From Candidatus Hydrogenedentota bacterium (lineage in GTDB: Bacteria; Hydrogenedentota; Hydrogenedentia; Hydrogenedentales; SLHB01), in contig PUMX01000081.1 of assembly GCA_003552485.1 (NCBI GenBank), forward strand, positions 1-15,095: a DNA stretch of 15,095 nt. The letters are read 5' to 3'. Shown here piece by piece: positions 6,254 to 14,140 of this stretch (positions within the stretch are counted from its first letter, which is position 1; each line of letters starts with the position of its first letter). The notes under the pieces were generated by a model. That model was not told the origin of the DNA. It was given only the letters and a program-made list of their open reading frames with translations, and did no database searches. Made by a program: the position numbers and the translations under genes.

Positions 6254-7093
6254 ATGTTTAGACCCCTAACAAAAAGAGGCAAGGAGGGACGGTGGGCGTT
6301 CGTCAACGCCGGCTCGACCGCGATTCTGGTGGTTTACACCGGCTTTATTGCGTTGCTGCTCGGCGCGAACATCGTCTATCTCGTCGGCGATATGTCAGAA
6401 ACGGGCGCGGCGTATTTCGGGGACATATTCCGCAGCGCGGACGTCCGGCATGCGGCGTGGCTGACGGTATGGACCTCAATACTGAGCAGCGCGCTGGCAA
6501 TCCTTTTCGCGGTGCCATGCGCCTACGCCCTTTCCCGTGCTCGGATTCCGGCCCGGGCTGTGTTTGACATGCTTGTCGATACGCCAATCATTCTTCCCAA
6601 GATAGTCGTCGGCGTCACGTTGCTGGTCTTCTTTCAGACTGCGCTCGGCAGGGGGATACAGGGCCTGGGCTTGCAGTTTGTCTTTGCGCCCGCGGGAATT
6701 GTTCTCGCCCAGTTTGTATGCGTGTCGCCTTATGCGATTCGAACGGTTAAATCGGCGCTTGACGGCGTCGACACGCGTCTTGAAGACGTGTCGCGCACGC
6801 TGGGCTGGTCGCCGGGCCAAGTGTTTCTGCGGGTTACGCTGCCCATGATACGGAACGGCATCGTCGCCGGCGCGGTGATTGCCTGGGCGCTGGCGATGGG
6901 ATTGTACGGCCCGTTGATGGTTTTCGCGGGCACGACCCGGCAGATGACCGAGGTGCTGCCGACCACGATCTATCTCGAGCTGTCGGTAGGGCAAATTGGC
7001 ACGGCCCTCGCCATCACCATGATTATGGTGTTCTTCGCTATGCTGGCGTTGTTCGCGTTCAAGAAGCTGGCAGGGGGACAATCATTATGGTGA
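6254..7093 (+). CDS. ModB-like ABC transporter permease
   Basis: This 279-residue polytopic protein is of the binding-protein-dependent transport inner-membrane family (ModB/CysT type). Hydrophobic segments lie near 22-44, 68-93, 109-130, 144-160, 203-225 and 246-268. The cytoplasmic EAA loop that docks on the ATPase reads as EDVSRTLGWSPGQVFLRVTLP (177-197), with the conserved Gly184. Upstream of ATG 6254 the frame is closed by a TGA and there is no strong ribosome-binding site. A strong AAGGAGGG at 6281-6288 lies just inside the gene but points to a GTG in the wrong frame. The gene overlaps the ATPase gene by seven bases (ATGGTGA), so translation is probably coupled. It should carry the substrate delivered by one or both upstream binding proteins. 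Confidence 0.9.
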   Translation: MFRPLTKRGKEGRWAFVNAGSTAILVVYTGFIALLLGANIVYLVGDMSETGAAYFGDIFRSADVRHAAWLTVWTSILSSALAILFAVPCAYALSRARIPARAVFDMLVDTPIILPKIVVGVTLLVFFQTALGRGIQGLGLQFVFAPAGIVLAQFVCVSPYAIRTVKSALDGVDTRLEDVSRTLGWSPGQVFLRVTLPMIRNGIVAGAVIAWALAMGLYGPLMVFAGTTRQMTEVLPTTIYLELSVGQIGTALAITMIMVFFAMLALFAFKKLAGGQSLW

Positions 7094-8148
7094 CGCAGGC
7101 GCCCATGATAGCCGTCGAAAAGCTCTGTTTGCGGGCCGGTGAGTTCAGGCTGCGGGAAGTGTCATTCCGTATCGAACGCGGGGAGTATTTTATTCTGCTC
7201 GGTCCCACGGGGTGCGGCAAGACGTTACTCGTCGAGGCCATATGCGGCCTCAACACGCCGGAAGGCGGCCAAATTCACGTTGATGGGGCCGATGTGACGC
7301 ACACCGACCCGGCGCAGCGAAGAATCGGTTATGTGCCGCAGGATTACGCGCTGCTGCCCTTCAAGACGGTGGCGCAAAACATTGCGTTTGGCCTCGAGGC
7401 GCATGGATTGGACAAGGCCAGCATCCGGGAGCGCGTTGACGCCATCTTCGAGATGCTGGACATCGGCCACCTCCGGGGCCGGTTTCCCGCGCGGCTGTCA
7501 GGCGGCGAACGCCAGCGTGTGGCCCTTGGACGCGCGCTGGCCATCAAACCGGACGTCATGGTGCTCGACGAACCGCTGAGCGCGTTGGATGAAGGCACGT
7601 GCCGGGATCTCATGGCGCGGCTCAAGGAACTGCACGCGCAGCTTAACACCACGTTCATTCACATTTGCCACCGGGTCGAGGAAGCGCTTACCCTTGGCGA
7701 CACGCTGGCCATCATGCGGGATGGCCGACTCGAGCAGACTGGAACGCCTGACGAGGTATTCTCACAACCCCGGAGCCTCTTTGTCGCTGATTTCCTCCAA
7801 CTGCCGAACCTGATGAAGGGCGAAGTGCGTGAGACATCCGGCGGCGGCATGTTTTGCGTTAACGGCGCGGCCGTCATGGAAACGGGTCTGTCCGAAGGTC
7901 CGGCGTACGGCGTGATACCGTTGCGCGAACTCACAATATCCACGCAGCCGCCAGCGGACGAAGCCGGTTACGTAGTCCTGCGCGAACGCATCGCTAAGAA
8001 CGTGACCGGCCCGTATGCGCCCGGCTTGCGGTTCAACGGCGAGATCGATTTCACGCTGCCCGGCATCTTTCCGGAGAGCGAGTGGCCGGTGGGGCAAGAG
8101 GTATTTATTCGTTTCCCACGCTCGAAGCTTCATCTGCTCCGCGAATGA
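7087..8148 (+). CDS. ModC-like ABC transporter ATP-binding protein with C-terminal accessory domain
   Basis: A complete 353-residue ATPase subunit. Walker A is GPTGCGKT (39-46), the Q-loop is Gln85 (VPQD), the signature is LSGGERQR (137-144) and Walker B is VMVLDEP (157-163) with catalytic Glu162. The switch histidine is His195, followed by Arg where most relatives have Asp (CHR instead of THD). Residues about 240-353 form a C-terminal extension of the TOBE/MOP-like type found in ModC, WtpC and PotA relatives. There such domains bind oxyanion or regulatory ligands; here the match is only by position and length. AGGGGGA at 7073-7079, inside the permease gene, sets the start, and the start codon overlaps the permease stop. 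It energises import with the permease at 6254. It is the last gene of the block. Confidence 0.93.
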   Translation: MVTQAPMIAVEKLCLRAGEFRLREVSFRIERGEYFILLGPTGCGKTLLVEAICGLNTPEGGQIHVDGADVTHTDPAQRRIGYVPQDYALLPFKTVAQNIAFGLEAHGLDKASIRERVDAIFEMLDIGHLRGRFPARLSGGERQRVALGRALAIKPDVMVLDEPLSALDEGTCRDLMARLKELHAQLNTTFIHICHRVEEALTLGDTLAIMRDGRLEQTGTPDEVFSQPRSLFVADFLQLPNLMKGEVRETSGGGMFCVNGAAVMETGLSEGPAYGVIPLRELTISTQPPADEAGYVVLRERIAKNVTGPYAPGLRFNGEIDFTLPGIFPESEWPVGQEVFIRFPRSKLHLLRE

Positions 8149-8174
8149 CGCGCCGCCGTTCGCGCGCCTCCGGA

Positions 8175-8339
8175 CTAATACACGCTGTCCACTGCCGCGT
8201 GCAGCCGCGATATGGGGAATCCTGGCTGTGGAAACGGGCGTAACTCGACGTGGCCGTCCATGAACAGCGCAAAAGCGCCACGGTTCTCATGAGGGAAGGC
8301 TGCGTCCGCGCCCGGCGCGCCGTGTGCCCTCGCTCGCGT
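8175..8339 (-). pseudogene. Second H-X9-DG protein remnant, inverted relative to the first
   Basis: On the minus strand this frame is open from just after a TAA (8340-8342) to a TAG at 8175-8177. It reads FPHENRGAFALFMDGHVEL, the C-terminal signature of H-X9-DG / DUF1559-type proteins; His is retained, with ten rather than nine residues before Asp-Gly. There is no start codon before the motif, no ribosome-binding site and no prepilin N-terminus. It sits in the 233-base gap between the convergent ATPase and PLP-enzyme genes. At DNA level the core (TTCATGGACGGCCACGT) resembles the remnant at 1809-2012 but clearly differs, so the two are old paralogues rather than a fresh duplication. Confidence 0.6.
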
Positions 8340-8381
8340 TTACCAAATCTCTCTTCTCACGCGATCTTGCCGCCCGGGCGC

Positions 8382-9560
8382 CTATACTTTCAATAGTTCC
8401 ACGACGCGGTCCAGTTCGTTGTGGGCGTTGTAGAAATGAGGACTGAAGCGCAGGAACTTCCGCCCAGCGCGGTTCGCGCGCGAAGAGAAGCGCACATTGC
8501 CTTCGTCGAGTGTCTGCGCCACCGCGCGAATGTCCTTATCCGGATGAGTAATCGCAATGATGCCGGTGCGTGTGGCGTCCGGTGTGGCGGGATCCCGATC
8601 AACTTCTTCGATGCACAACTCCCAGCCCAGAGGCCGCAGGGCGTCGAGAAACGTTTGGCGCCATTCGATGATCCGCGCCGCAATGTTCTCGACGCCAATA
8701 TCGAGAATAAGCTCCATGGACGCGCCCATACCAAGAATTCCGGGCAGGTTGAGCGTGCCCGATTCATAGCGGCGGGCGCCGGGCTGGAATCGGACCGTTT
8801 CCTGAGCGATGTATTGCGGAGAGACGACGTTCCACGCTCCGAGCAGTGGGGGCCGAAGCAACTCTTGCCGGCCGGGGTCCACATAGAAGATCCCGGCGCC
8901 GCACGGTCCCAGCATCCACTTATGCGAGTCGGCGCATAGGAAGTCAACATTTTCGACCGATATGGGAAACGCGCCGAGCGTTTGAATGGCGTCCACGCAG
9001 AACAGGATGCCGCGCGAGCGCAATCGTTTCCCGATATCGTCGATGTCGATGCGGTAGCCGCTAAGGAAGTTGGCGGTGGCCAGGGCTACGAGCTTGGTGT
9101 TTGGGGTCAGCGCTTCCTCGACGATGTCCCATGTGATGGCGCCTTGCGCCGGCGGTTCGAGAGGCGTCGGGACAACGCCCTTCGACGCGAGGTTAGCCCA
9201 AGGGTATACATTGGCTGGGTAGTCGTCGGGATAGTAAACTATGTGGTCCCCGGATTCCCAGGGCAAGCCTTGCGCCACTAGGTTAATCCCTAGTGAGGTT
9301 GGTCCAAGCAGGGCGATGTCGCGTCCATTGCAGCCGAGTAACCGGCCCGCGAGTTTTCGAGCCTCGCCGGCTTTGGCGTTATCCCACGGGTTGTCTTGCG
9401 CATCTTTCGAGCCCACCTCAAGATATGCTTGCATCGCCTCGACCGCTACCCGGGGTAATGCGGACACGCCAGCGTGGGCAAGAAAGATACGTTCGGCTGT
9501 TACGGGAAAATGGCGGCGCCGGGCCGCTTCGTCGGCAGTCAACTGTTCTATAGTCGTCAT
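8382..9560 (-). CDS. Class V (NifS/isopenicillin-N-epimerase-like) PLP-dependent enzyme
   Basis: A complete 392-residue fold-type-I PLP enzyme of aminotransferase class V. The PLP lysine is Lys214 in ADSHKWMLGPCGAGIFYV (210-227). Asp190 in ILFCVDAIQTLGAFP (185-199) would contact the pyridine nitrogen. LGPTSLGINLVAQGL (85-99) is the phosphate-side segment, and FQPGARRYESGTLNLPGI (258-275) is the usual late motif. No cysteine-desulphurase active-site Cys loop is evident, so an isopenicillin-N-epimerase, lyase or kynureninase-like role fits better than NifS; the substrate cannot be told. ATG 9560 has no strong ribosome-binding site. It is divergent from the cyclase gene across 162 bases, and the two may share control. 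A kynureninase/formamidase pairing is tempting but unproven. Confidence 0.88.
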   Translation of the reverse strand: MTTIEQLTADEAARRRHFPVTAERIFLAHAGVSALPRVAVEAMQAYLEVGSKDAQDNPWDNAKAGEARKLAGRLLGCNGRDIALLGPTSLGINLVAQGLPWESGDHIVYYPDDYPANVYPWANLASKGVVPTPLEPPAQGAITWDIVEEALTPNTKLVALATANFLSGYRIDIDDIGKRLRSRGILFCVDAIQTLGAFPISVENVDFLCADSHKWMLGPCGAGIFYVDPGRQELLRPPLLGAWNVVSPQYIAQETVRFQPGARRYESGTLNLPGILGMGASMELILDIGVENIAARIIEWRQTFLDALRPLGWELCIEEVDRDPATPDATRTGIIAITHPDKDIRAVAQTLDEGNVRFSSRANRAGRKFLRFSPHFYNAHNELDRVVELLKV

Positions 9561-9722
9561 GTTGGAAAGTCTAACGGATTTGGCGGTGAGGGTTCGACCT
9601 TGGCCTTCATGGGCCGCTGCAAAAGATATTCAGTTGGGCGCCGAAGCATAGTGTGCTGATAAATTGAGGCGACGCGCCGAGCGGGGGCGTGTATGCGGAC
9701 AACAATCGGGAGGGAGTGAAAC

Positions 9723-10364
9723 ATGCCTGTATTCATCGACCCGGAAAAGTACGAGATCATAGATCTGTCCATGGAGGTTACGCCCAATGAAATGCCGCCA
9801 GACCGTCCGTTCGAGATCACAGCAGGGCGTCTGCCGGATCAAACGTGGAAATTTGATATTACCAACACGCACACGCATGTCGGTACCCACATCGAATTTC
9901 CGTGGCACTTCTACGGCAGTGGCCGCGCGTGTACGGATTATCCCTTGGAGAAATTCATGGGCCCGGCATTGCGTGTACGGCCCAAGCCGGATGCCGGTTC
10001 GGGCCAGGTCGAGGCGCCGGCGTTGCGGAGTATGCTCGATACGCACCGCCCCACATTCCGGCACGTATTGGTCCAAAACGCAACGGAGCACAAGCCGTTG
10101 CGTTTCTCCATGCAGTGCGTGGAGTACTTGGCGGAACTACGGCTGGATCTTTTCATCTTTGAGACGAGTATTGAGTTTGGACAAGACGTCGAAGATGGGC
10201 GACGGTTTCACGACTTGCTGATGAGCAACGATACGCTGCTTGTCGAATTCCCAGGCGATCTGACTGCGCTCAGGCGGGACGAGTTCTTCGTTTTCGCCGT
10301 TCCGCTGCGCATTAAGGGGTTGGATTCCAGCCCTTGCCGGTTGTTTGCGATCGTTGAGAAATGA
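9723..10364 (+). CDS. Cyclase-family metal-dependent hydrolase (kynurenine-formamidase-like)
   Basis: This 213-residue protein of the cyclase/kynurenine formamidase family is usually a Zn- or Mn-dependent amidohydrolase-type enzyme. The metal-binding signature THTHVGTHIEFPWHFYG (49-65) supplies His52, His56 and His62 in the classic HxGTHxxxPxHF pattern. The C-terminal segment FAVPLRIKGLDSSPCRLFAI (191-210) matches the family's closing strand. A GGGAGGGAG site at about 9708-9716 sets the start. No signal peptide is present, so it is cytoplasmic. It is divergently paired with the PLP enzyme and convergent with the enolase-family gene. The fold and metal site are firm. The substrate is not: members hydrolyse N-formylkynurenine, isatin or other small amides and lactones. 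Confidence 0.9.
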   Translation: MPVFIDPEKYEIIDLSMEVTPNEMPPDRPFEITAGRLPDQTWKFDITNTHTHVGTHIEFPWHFYGSGRACTDYPLEKFMGPALRVRPKPDAGSGQVEAPALRSMLDTHRPTFRHVLVQNATEHKPLRFSMQCVEYLAELRLDLFIFETSIEFGQDVEDGRRFHDLLMSNDTLLVEFPGDLTALRRDEFFVFAVPLRIKGLDSSPCRLFAIVEK

Positions 10365-10366
10365 AG

Positions 10367-10395
10367 ACAGCGCCGGTGTGCGAGGCCGGCGCTGT
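10367..10395. terminator. Perfect 10-bp hairpin between convergent genes
   Basis: ACAGCGCCGG (10367-10376) and CCGGCGCTGT (10386-10395) form a perfect ten-pair GC-rich stem with a nine-base loop. It lies three bases after the cyclase stop and 17 bases beyond the enolase-family stop. On the minus strand the stem is followed by a T-rich stretch (TCTTCATTTCT); on the plus strand by a G/T-rich one. It is well placed as a shared terminator for both convergent genes. Confidence 0.7.
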
Positions 10396-10412
10396 ATGAC
10401 GGTGTTGTGTTG

Positions 10413-11798
10413 CTATCGTTGGAAGATGTCGCGGGGAATCTCGCTGATGCGGTAGCCCAGTCCCGTGGGGCCGAGCGTGTCCAGTGACATTGCCCCGTTG
10501 GTGAGCTCAAAGATCCCCGGGTGCACACTGCGCTCGGGCTCGGACGTTTCCGGAAAATACTGGCGGCTATTCGCCTCAACGCCCATCATTGGCCGTAATC
10601 GCGCGGCGAGGCCAGCCGAATGGATTAACGATATGCCCGGGTTGGTGAGGTCTTGCACTGTGTAGGGCAATCCGAGCAGTTCCGCTTTGGCGGCAAAAAG
10701 CAACGCCATACTGTGGCCTTTACACGATTTTAGCGCAATGCCTGACCAGCCCAACTCGACAGCCAGATTGAAGTCATCCCAGGTCATGAGGCTTTCGTCA
10801 ATAATCACCGGTTTCAGCTTAGCCAGCGCGCGCATATCGTGGCGGCTCGCTTCTAGATCCCGCTCCGTTGGTTGTTCGATGTACAGAATGGCGTCGTAGG
10901 CCTTTGGCGAGGCGGCCCGAATCGTTTCCAGCATTTCAATGACGTAGTCGGGGCTGTCGCACTGTTCATTGGTGTCAGCGGACAAGTGCAGTTCGTGGCG
11001 GCCCTGAACGCTGGCTACCTCTTCGGCGATTTGATAGACCTCGAGGACTCGGTTTACGTCCCAGTCAAGGTCGGCGCCGCGCAGCTTTACCTTCAGACAG
11101 CTCAAGCCGTCGCGCTCAATCCAGCGGTCGAGGCTGTTGGGCAGTCCGTCATTAGGCGCTTTGGCGGGCACTTCGGCCGCGCGAAGGCAGTCCAATCCGC
11201 CGACAAGATGGAAGGTTGGCAGAGGTGAAACGTAGCGCGGTTGCACAAGCTCGGACAAGTACCGCCCCTTGCCCTCCGATCCCAGATAAGCGCCCAAGTC
11301 GTCGGTCATATAGTCGGGCCCATATCCGTCGTATGAGGAGATGTTATTCACGTTGCCGAAGGCGTCATGAAGCGCAGCGTCAAGGGGCGAGCCGCTCACT
11401 AGCGCCGCAAGATAAGGAAACGGTTCGGCGAGCGCGAGGTTTTTGGTAACTTCCTCAGCCACTGCGGGCAGCGCCTTCTCCAGTTCCAGATAGATATCGA
11501 TGGGATGGCCGAACTCCTGATAATCAGCGGCGCGGCGGCAGAACCGCTCGACAAACTGGCGCATGGCGGCATCGCGCTGCGGATGGTCAACCACTTTCGA
11601 GGGAAATGCCCAGAAGTCAACTAGGAAAATAGCCCCCCAGCCGTCGGCGGTCTTGCCGTTTCGGTTTTCAACGCGCACGCGTATGTGACAGTAGGTGGCT
11701 TCTGAGACCACTACGGCGCCAAACTTCAGGGGTTCCCGGGCTTTCTCATCAGTGAAAAAGTGTTCGACTTCCCGGATGGCGATATCTGTATCACGCAT
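10413..11798 (-). CDS. Enolase-superfamily (mandelate racemase / muconate lactonizing-type) enzyme
   Basis: This 461-residue enzyme is of the enolase superfamily, whose members abstract the proton alpha to a carboxylate with Mg assistance (acid-sugar dehydratases, racemases, epimerases). Visible catalytic residues in barrel order are the KVK motif (Lys236, Lys238), Asp275 with Asn277 (LSADTNEQ), Glu308 (YIEQPTERD), Asp334-Glu335 (IIDESLMTWDD) and Lys357 (IALKSCKGHS). The late lysine makes it more like the muconate-lactonizing/dipeptide-epimerase subgroup than mandelate racemase. A longer start at 11855 was rejected because GGGAGG (11809-11814) lies ten bases before ATG 11798, and the extra 19 residues would lie upstream of or across the likely transcription start. 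It is divergent from the SDR-DapA-carrier operon. It is longer than the usual 350-400 residues, with an N-domain insertion around 60-200. Substrate unknown. Confidence 0.9.
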   Translation of the reverse strand: MRDTDIAIREVEHFFTDEKAREPLKFGAVVVSEATYCHIRVRVENRNGKTADGWGAIFLVDFWAFPSKVVDHPQRDAAMRQFVERFCRRAADYQEFGHPIDIYLELEKALPAVAEEVTKNLALAEPFPYLAALVSGSPLDAALHDAFGNVNNISSYDGYGPDYMTDDLGAYLGSEGKGRYLSELVQPRYVSPLPTFHLVGGLDCLRAAEVPAKAPNDGLPNSLDRWIERDGLSCLKVKLRGADLDWDVNRVLEVYQIAEEVASVQGRHELHLSADTNEQCDSPDYVIEMLETIRAASPKAYDAILYIEQPTERDLEASRHDMRALAKLKPVIIDESLMTWDDFNLAVELGWSGIALKSCKGHSMALLFAAKAELLGLPYTVQDLTNPGISLIHSAGLAARLRPMMGVEANSRQYFPETSEPERSVHPGIFELTNGAMSLDTLGPTGLGYRISEIPRDIFQR

Positions 11799-11853
11799 AT
11801 TGATAGGTCCTCCCGCCCCAAAAGCACAAGAAATAACGAAGAATTGAAGCCAC

Positions 11854-11883
11854 ACTGTAGCATATATGAGGTCGATATGTCAG
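11854..11883 (-). promoter_or_regulatory. Probable promoter of the enolase-family gene
   Basis: On the minus strand, CTGACA (plus 11878-11883) and TACAGT (11854-11859) are 18 bases apart, matching the sigma-70 boxes at five and four of six positions. Transcription near 11847 would give a leader of about 49 bases, with the ribosome-binding site at 11809-11814. This supports ATG 11798 as the start. Confidence 0.4.
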
Positions 11884-11934
11884 AGAGGCCGGCAATTCTA
11901 AACGGAAACGCATTTGCCGCTCATCAGCGTGTTG

Positions 11935-11951
11935 GTGTAAGGTGCTCACAC
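11935..11951. promoter_or_regulatory. Imperfect palindrome in the divergent intergenic region
   Basis: GTGTAAGGTGCTCACAC is a 17-base imperfect dyad (six of eight pairs: GTGTnAGnnnCTnACAC). It lies between the divergent enolase-family and SDR genes, about 50 bases before the SDR start. It could be an operator serving both directions. No regulator gene is present in the window. Confidence 0.3.
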
Positions 11952-11999
11952 TTTTGTTGCGGCATGGAGACACTCTGACAAGGAAAGGATGAACCGGAG

Positions 12000-13034
12000 A
12001 TGACGTTGTGGGATCCCATCGAAACGGAAGAAGCGCTTGAAGAAAACTTGAGCGCGCCATCGGACGGCGCGATTGCGGCCATGAGCCGGCTGACAGGGGA
12101 CCTCATCCTACTTGGTGCGGGCGGAAAGATGGGCCCGTCGCTGGCATGGATGGCAAAGCGGGCGTCGGAAGCCGCTGGCGTGGACCGGCGCGTTATTGCT
12201 GTCGACCTTTTCACGAACCCCGAGGCGGAAACGCTGTTGAACGCCAAGGGCGTCGAGACGATCCGGTGCGACCTGTTGGACGAACAGGCCGTCGCGCGCT
12301 TACCTCAAGTCCCTAACGTAATCTTCATGACCGGCATGAAATTCGGAAGCACGCAGAATCCCGGCGCCACTTGGGCGATGAACACCTACGCCCCGGGCGT
12401 GGCCGCCCGGCATTATGCGGACAGCCGAATCGCGGCGTTCTCAACCGGAAACGTGTATCCCTTCACTCCGGTCAAGCGCGGCGGCTCCGTCGAGAGTGAT
12501 CCGCCGGATCCCAAGGGCGAGTACGCGATGAGCGCCCTGGGCCGCGAACGGGTGTTTGAGTACTTTAGCCGGGAACGAAACGTGCCCGTGGCCCTGATGC
12601 GGCTCAACTACGCCTGCGAACTGCGTTACGGAGTGTTGGCCGATCTCGCGCAGAAGGTGTGGGCTGGGCAGCCCATTGATGTCACCATGGGCTACGTCAA
12701 TGTCATCTGGCAATCTGATGCAAACGCCATGGCGCTGCAAGCGCTGGAACATGCCGGGTCCCCGCCTTTCGTGGTGAATATTGCGGGCAAACCGGTGTCT
12801 TCCGTGCGCGATATTGCGCAACGGTTGGGCGAATTAATGAACAAGCCCGTCGAAATCACCGGTGAAGAGGCGCCCGACGCGCTGTTGAGTAATCCGAACC
12901 GGGCGTATGACTGTTTCGGCGCACCGCGGATCGAGCTCGAACAAATGCTGACGTGGATTGCGCATTGGACCATGAAAGGCGGCCGCACATTGGGTAAACC
13001 GACGCATTTTGAAGTGCGATCCGGCCAGTTCTAG
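12000..13034 (+). CDS. NAD-dependent epimerase/dehydratase-like (extended SDR) protein with an altered active site
   Basis: A 344-residue extended-SDR-type protein. The Rossmann nucleotide-binding loop is GAGGKMG (39-45), preceded by DLILL, and Asp69 (IAVDLF) at the end of the second strand suggests NAD. FSTGNVYPF (147-155) carries the usual Ser/Thr strand. The catalytic YxxxK motif is present only as YAMSA: Tyr175 is kept but the lysine position is Ala179. MRLNYACELRYGVL (200-213) and FVVNIAGKPVSSVRDIA (257-273) are typical later elements. The start has AAGGA and CCGGAG just upstream. It is the first gene of an operon with the DapA-family gene (21-base gap) and the Nramp-type carrier, and is divergent from the enolase-family gene. 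A sugar or sugar-acid dehydrogenase/epimerase role is inferred. Confidence 0.85.
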   Translation: MTLWDPIETEEALEENLSAPSDGAIAAMSRLTGDLILLGAGGKMGPSLAWMAKRASEAAGVDRRVIAVDLFTNPEAETLLNAKGVETIRCDLLDEQAVARLPQVPNVIFMTGMKFGSTQNPGATWAMNTYAPGVAARHYADSRIAAFSTGNVYPFTPVKRGGSVESDPPDPKGEYAMSALGRERVFEYFSRERNVPVALMRLNYACELRYGVLADLAQKVWAGQPIDVTMGYVNVIWQSDANAMALQALEHAGSPPFVVNIAGKPVSSVRDIAQRLGELMNKPVEITGEEAPDALLSNPNRAYDCFGAPRIELEQMLTWIAHWTMKGGRTLGKPTHFEVRSGQF

Positions 13035-13055
13035 GGGTGAAAAAGGGGAGGACTC

Positions 13056-14123
13056 ATGGGGGATGGCATGCCCGAAGCCGTATTGCAGGAGTTGCGGAAA
13101 GGCGCGGTGATTCCGGCGCATCCGCTCGCGCTGACGGCGGAAAGAAACCTTGACGAACAACGGCAACGCGCCCTGACCCGCTACTATGCGGCGTCGGGCG
13201 CGGGCGGGATCGCCGTCGGGGTGCATACCACGCAGTTCGCCATCCGTGAACCGCGTTTTGGCTTGTACCAACCTGTGCTGGAACTCGCCGCCGAGGAGAT
13301 GGACCGCGCCGATGCGCAGCGCGCCGTGCCGCTTATACGTATTGGAGGCGTATGCGGCGACACGGGCCAAGCGGTAAGGGAGGCGGAGTTGCTGCGGGAA
13401 CTCGGCTACCACGCCGCTTTACTCAGCCTGGCCGCGTTTAAGGAGGCGGGCGACGATGCGCTTCTGGAGCATTGCGCGGCCGTGGCGGACGTCTTGCCGC
13501 TTACCGGTTTCTATCTACAGCCAGCCGTGGGGGGAAGGATACTGCCGCATACATTCTGGCGGCGCTTCGCTGAAATCGAAAACGTTGTGGCCATCAAAGT
13601 GGCGCCGTTCAACCGCTATTATACGGTTGACGTTTTCCGCGCCATCGCCGAGGCCGGGCGCGACGACATCGCGCTATACACCGGCAACGACGACGCCATC
13701 GTGCTTGACTTGCTCACGCCATACCGCATCGAGACGGAGCGTGGCGCCGTTGAGCGCCGGTTCATAGGCGGGTTGCTGGGCCAATGGGCCGTCTGGACAC
13801 ACGCCGCGGTTAAGCTGTTGGAGCATTGCCATAACGCTGCAGCGAGCGGCGCGGCGCCGGATGAACTGCTCGCGTTGCATGGGCCGTTGACTGACGCCAA
13901 TGGGGCGATCTTTGACGTGGCCAATGGTTTCGCTGGTTGCATCGCGGGTATTCACGAGATCCTTCGACAGCAGGGGTTATTCGAGGGTATATGGTGTTTG
14001 GATCCCGAGGAAGGGTTGAGTCCGGGGCAGGCCGCGGAAATTGATCGCGTGCGCCGGGCGTATCCCTATCTCACGGATGACGCGTTCGTGGCGGAACACC
14101 GCGATGAATGGTTGAGGCCGTAA
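13056..14123 (+). CDS. DapA-family (dihydrodipicolinate synthase / N-acetylneuraminate lyase-like) protein
   Basis: A 355-residue class I aldolase-type TIM barrel of the DapA/NanA family, which forms a Schiff base with pyruvate or a 2-oxo acid. Lys181 in NVVAIKVAPFN (176-186) is the Schiff-base lysine. Tyr153 in GFYLQPAVGG (151-160) precedes it by 28 residues, the same spacing as Tyr133 and Lys161 in E. coli DapA. The pyruvate-binding GTTGE motif is changed to GVHTTQ, keeping the Thr pair (58-59). The protein is about 60 residues longer than typical DapA (about 292), mainly after position 220 and at the C-terminus. GGGGAGG just upstream fixes the start. With an enolase-family enzyme and an SDR nearby, a 2-keto-3-deoxy-acid aldolase or dehydratase is more likely than lysine synthesis. 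Confidence 0.88.
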   Translation: MGDGMPEAVLQELRKGAVIPAHPLALTAERNLDEQRQRALTRYYAASGAGGIAVGVHTTQFAIREPRFGLYQPVLELAAEEMDRADAQRAVPLIRIGGVCGDTGQAVREAELLRELGYHAALLSLAAFKEAGDDALLEHCAAVADVLPLTGFYLQPAVGGRILPHTFWRRFAEIENVVAIKVAPFNRYYTVDVFRAIAEAGRDDIALYTGNDDAIVLDLLTPYRIETERGAVERRFIGGLLGQWAVWTHAAVKLLEHCHNAAASGAAPDELLALHGPLTDANGAIFDVANGFAGCIAGIHEILRQQGLFEGIWCLDPEEGLSPGQAAEIDRVRRAYPYLTDDAFVAEHRDEWLRP

Positions 14124-14140
14124 GCTGATAAGCAAGGTTT

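Noticed and set aside
6292..6567. GTG start with a strong AAGGAGGG site inside the permease gene
   Set aside because: It opens a different frame with no membrane segments or domain and overlaps the permease's first helices; the AAGGAGGG is within the coding sequence.
8382..10364. Kynurenine pathway pair (kynureninase plus formamidase)
   Set aside because: Both families fit loosely, but no tryptophan dioxygenase is present and the PLP enzyme has no kynureninase-specific signature I can confirm.
11799..11855. Longer start (ATG at 11855) for the enolase-family gene
   Set aside because: The inner ATG 11798 has a good ribosome-binding site, and a plausible promoter puts transcription start inside the extra segment.
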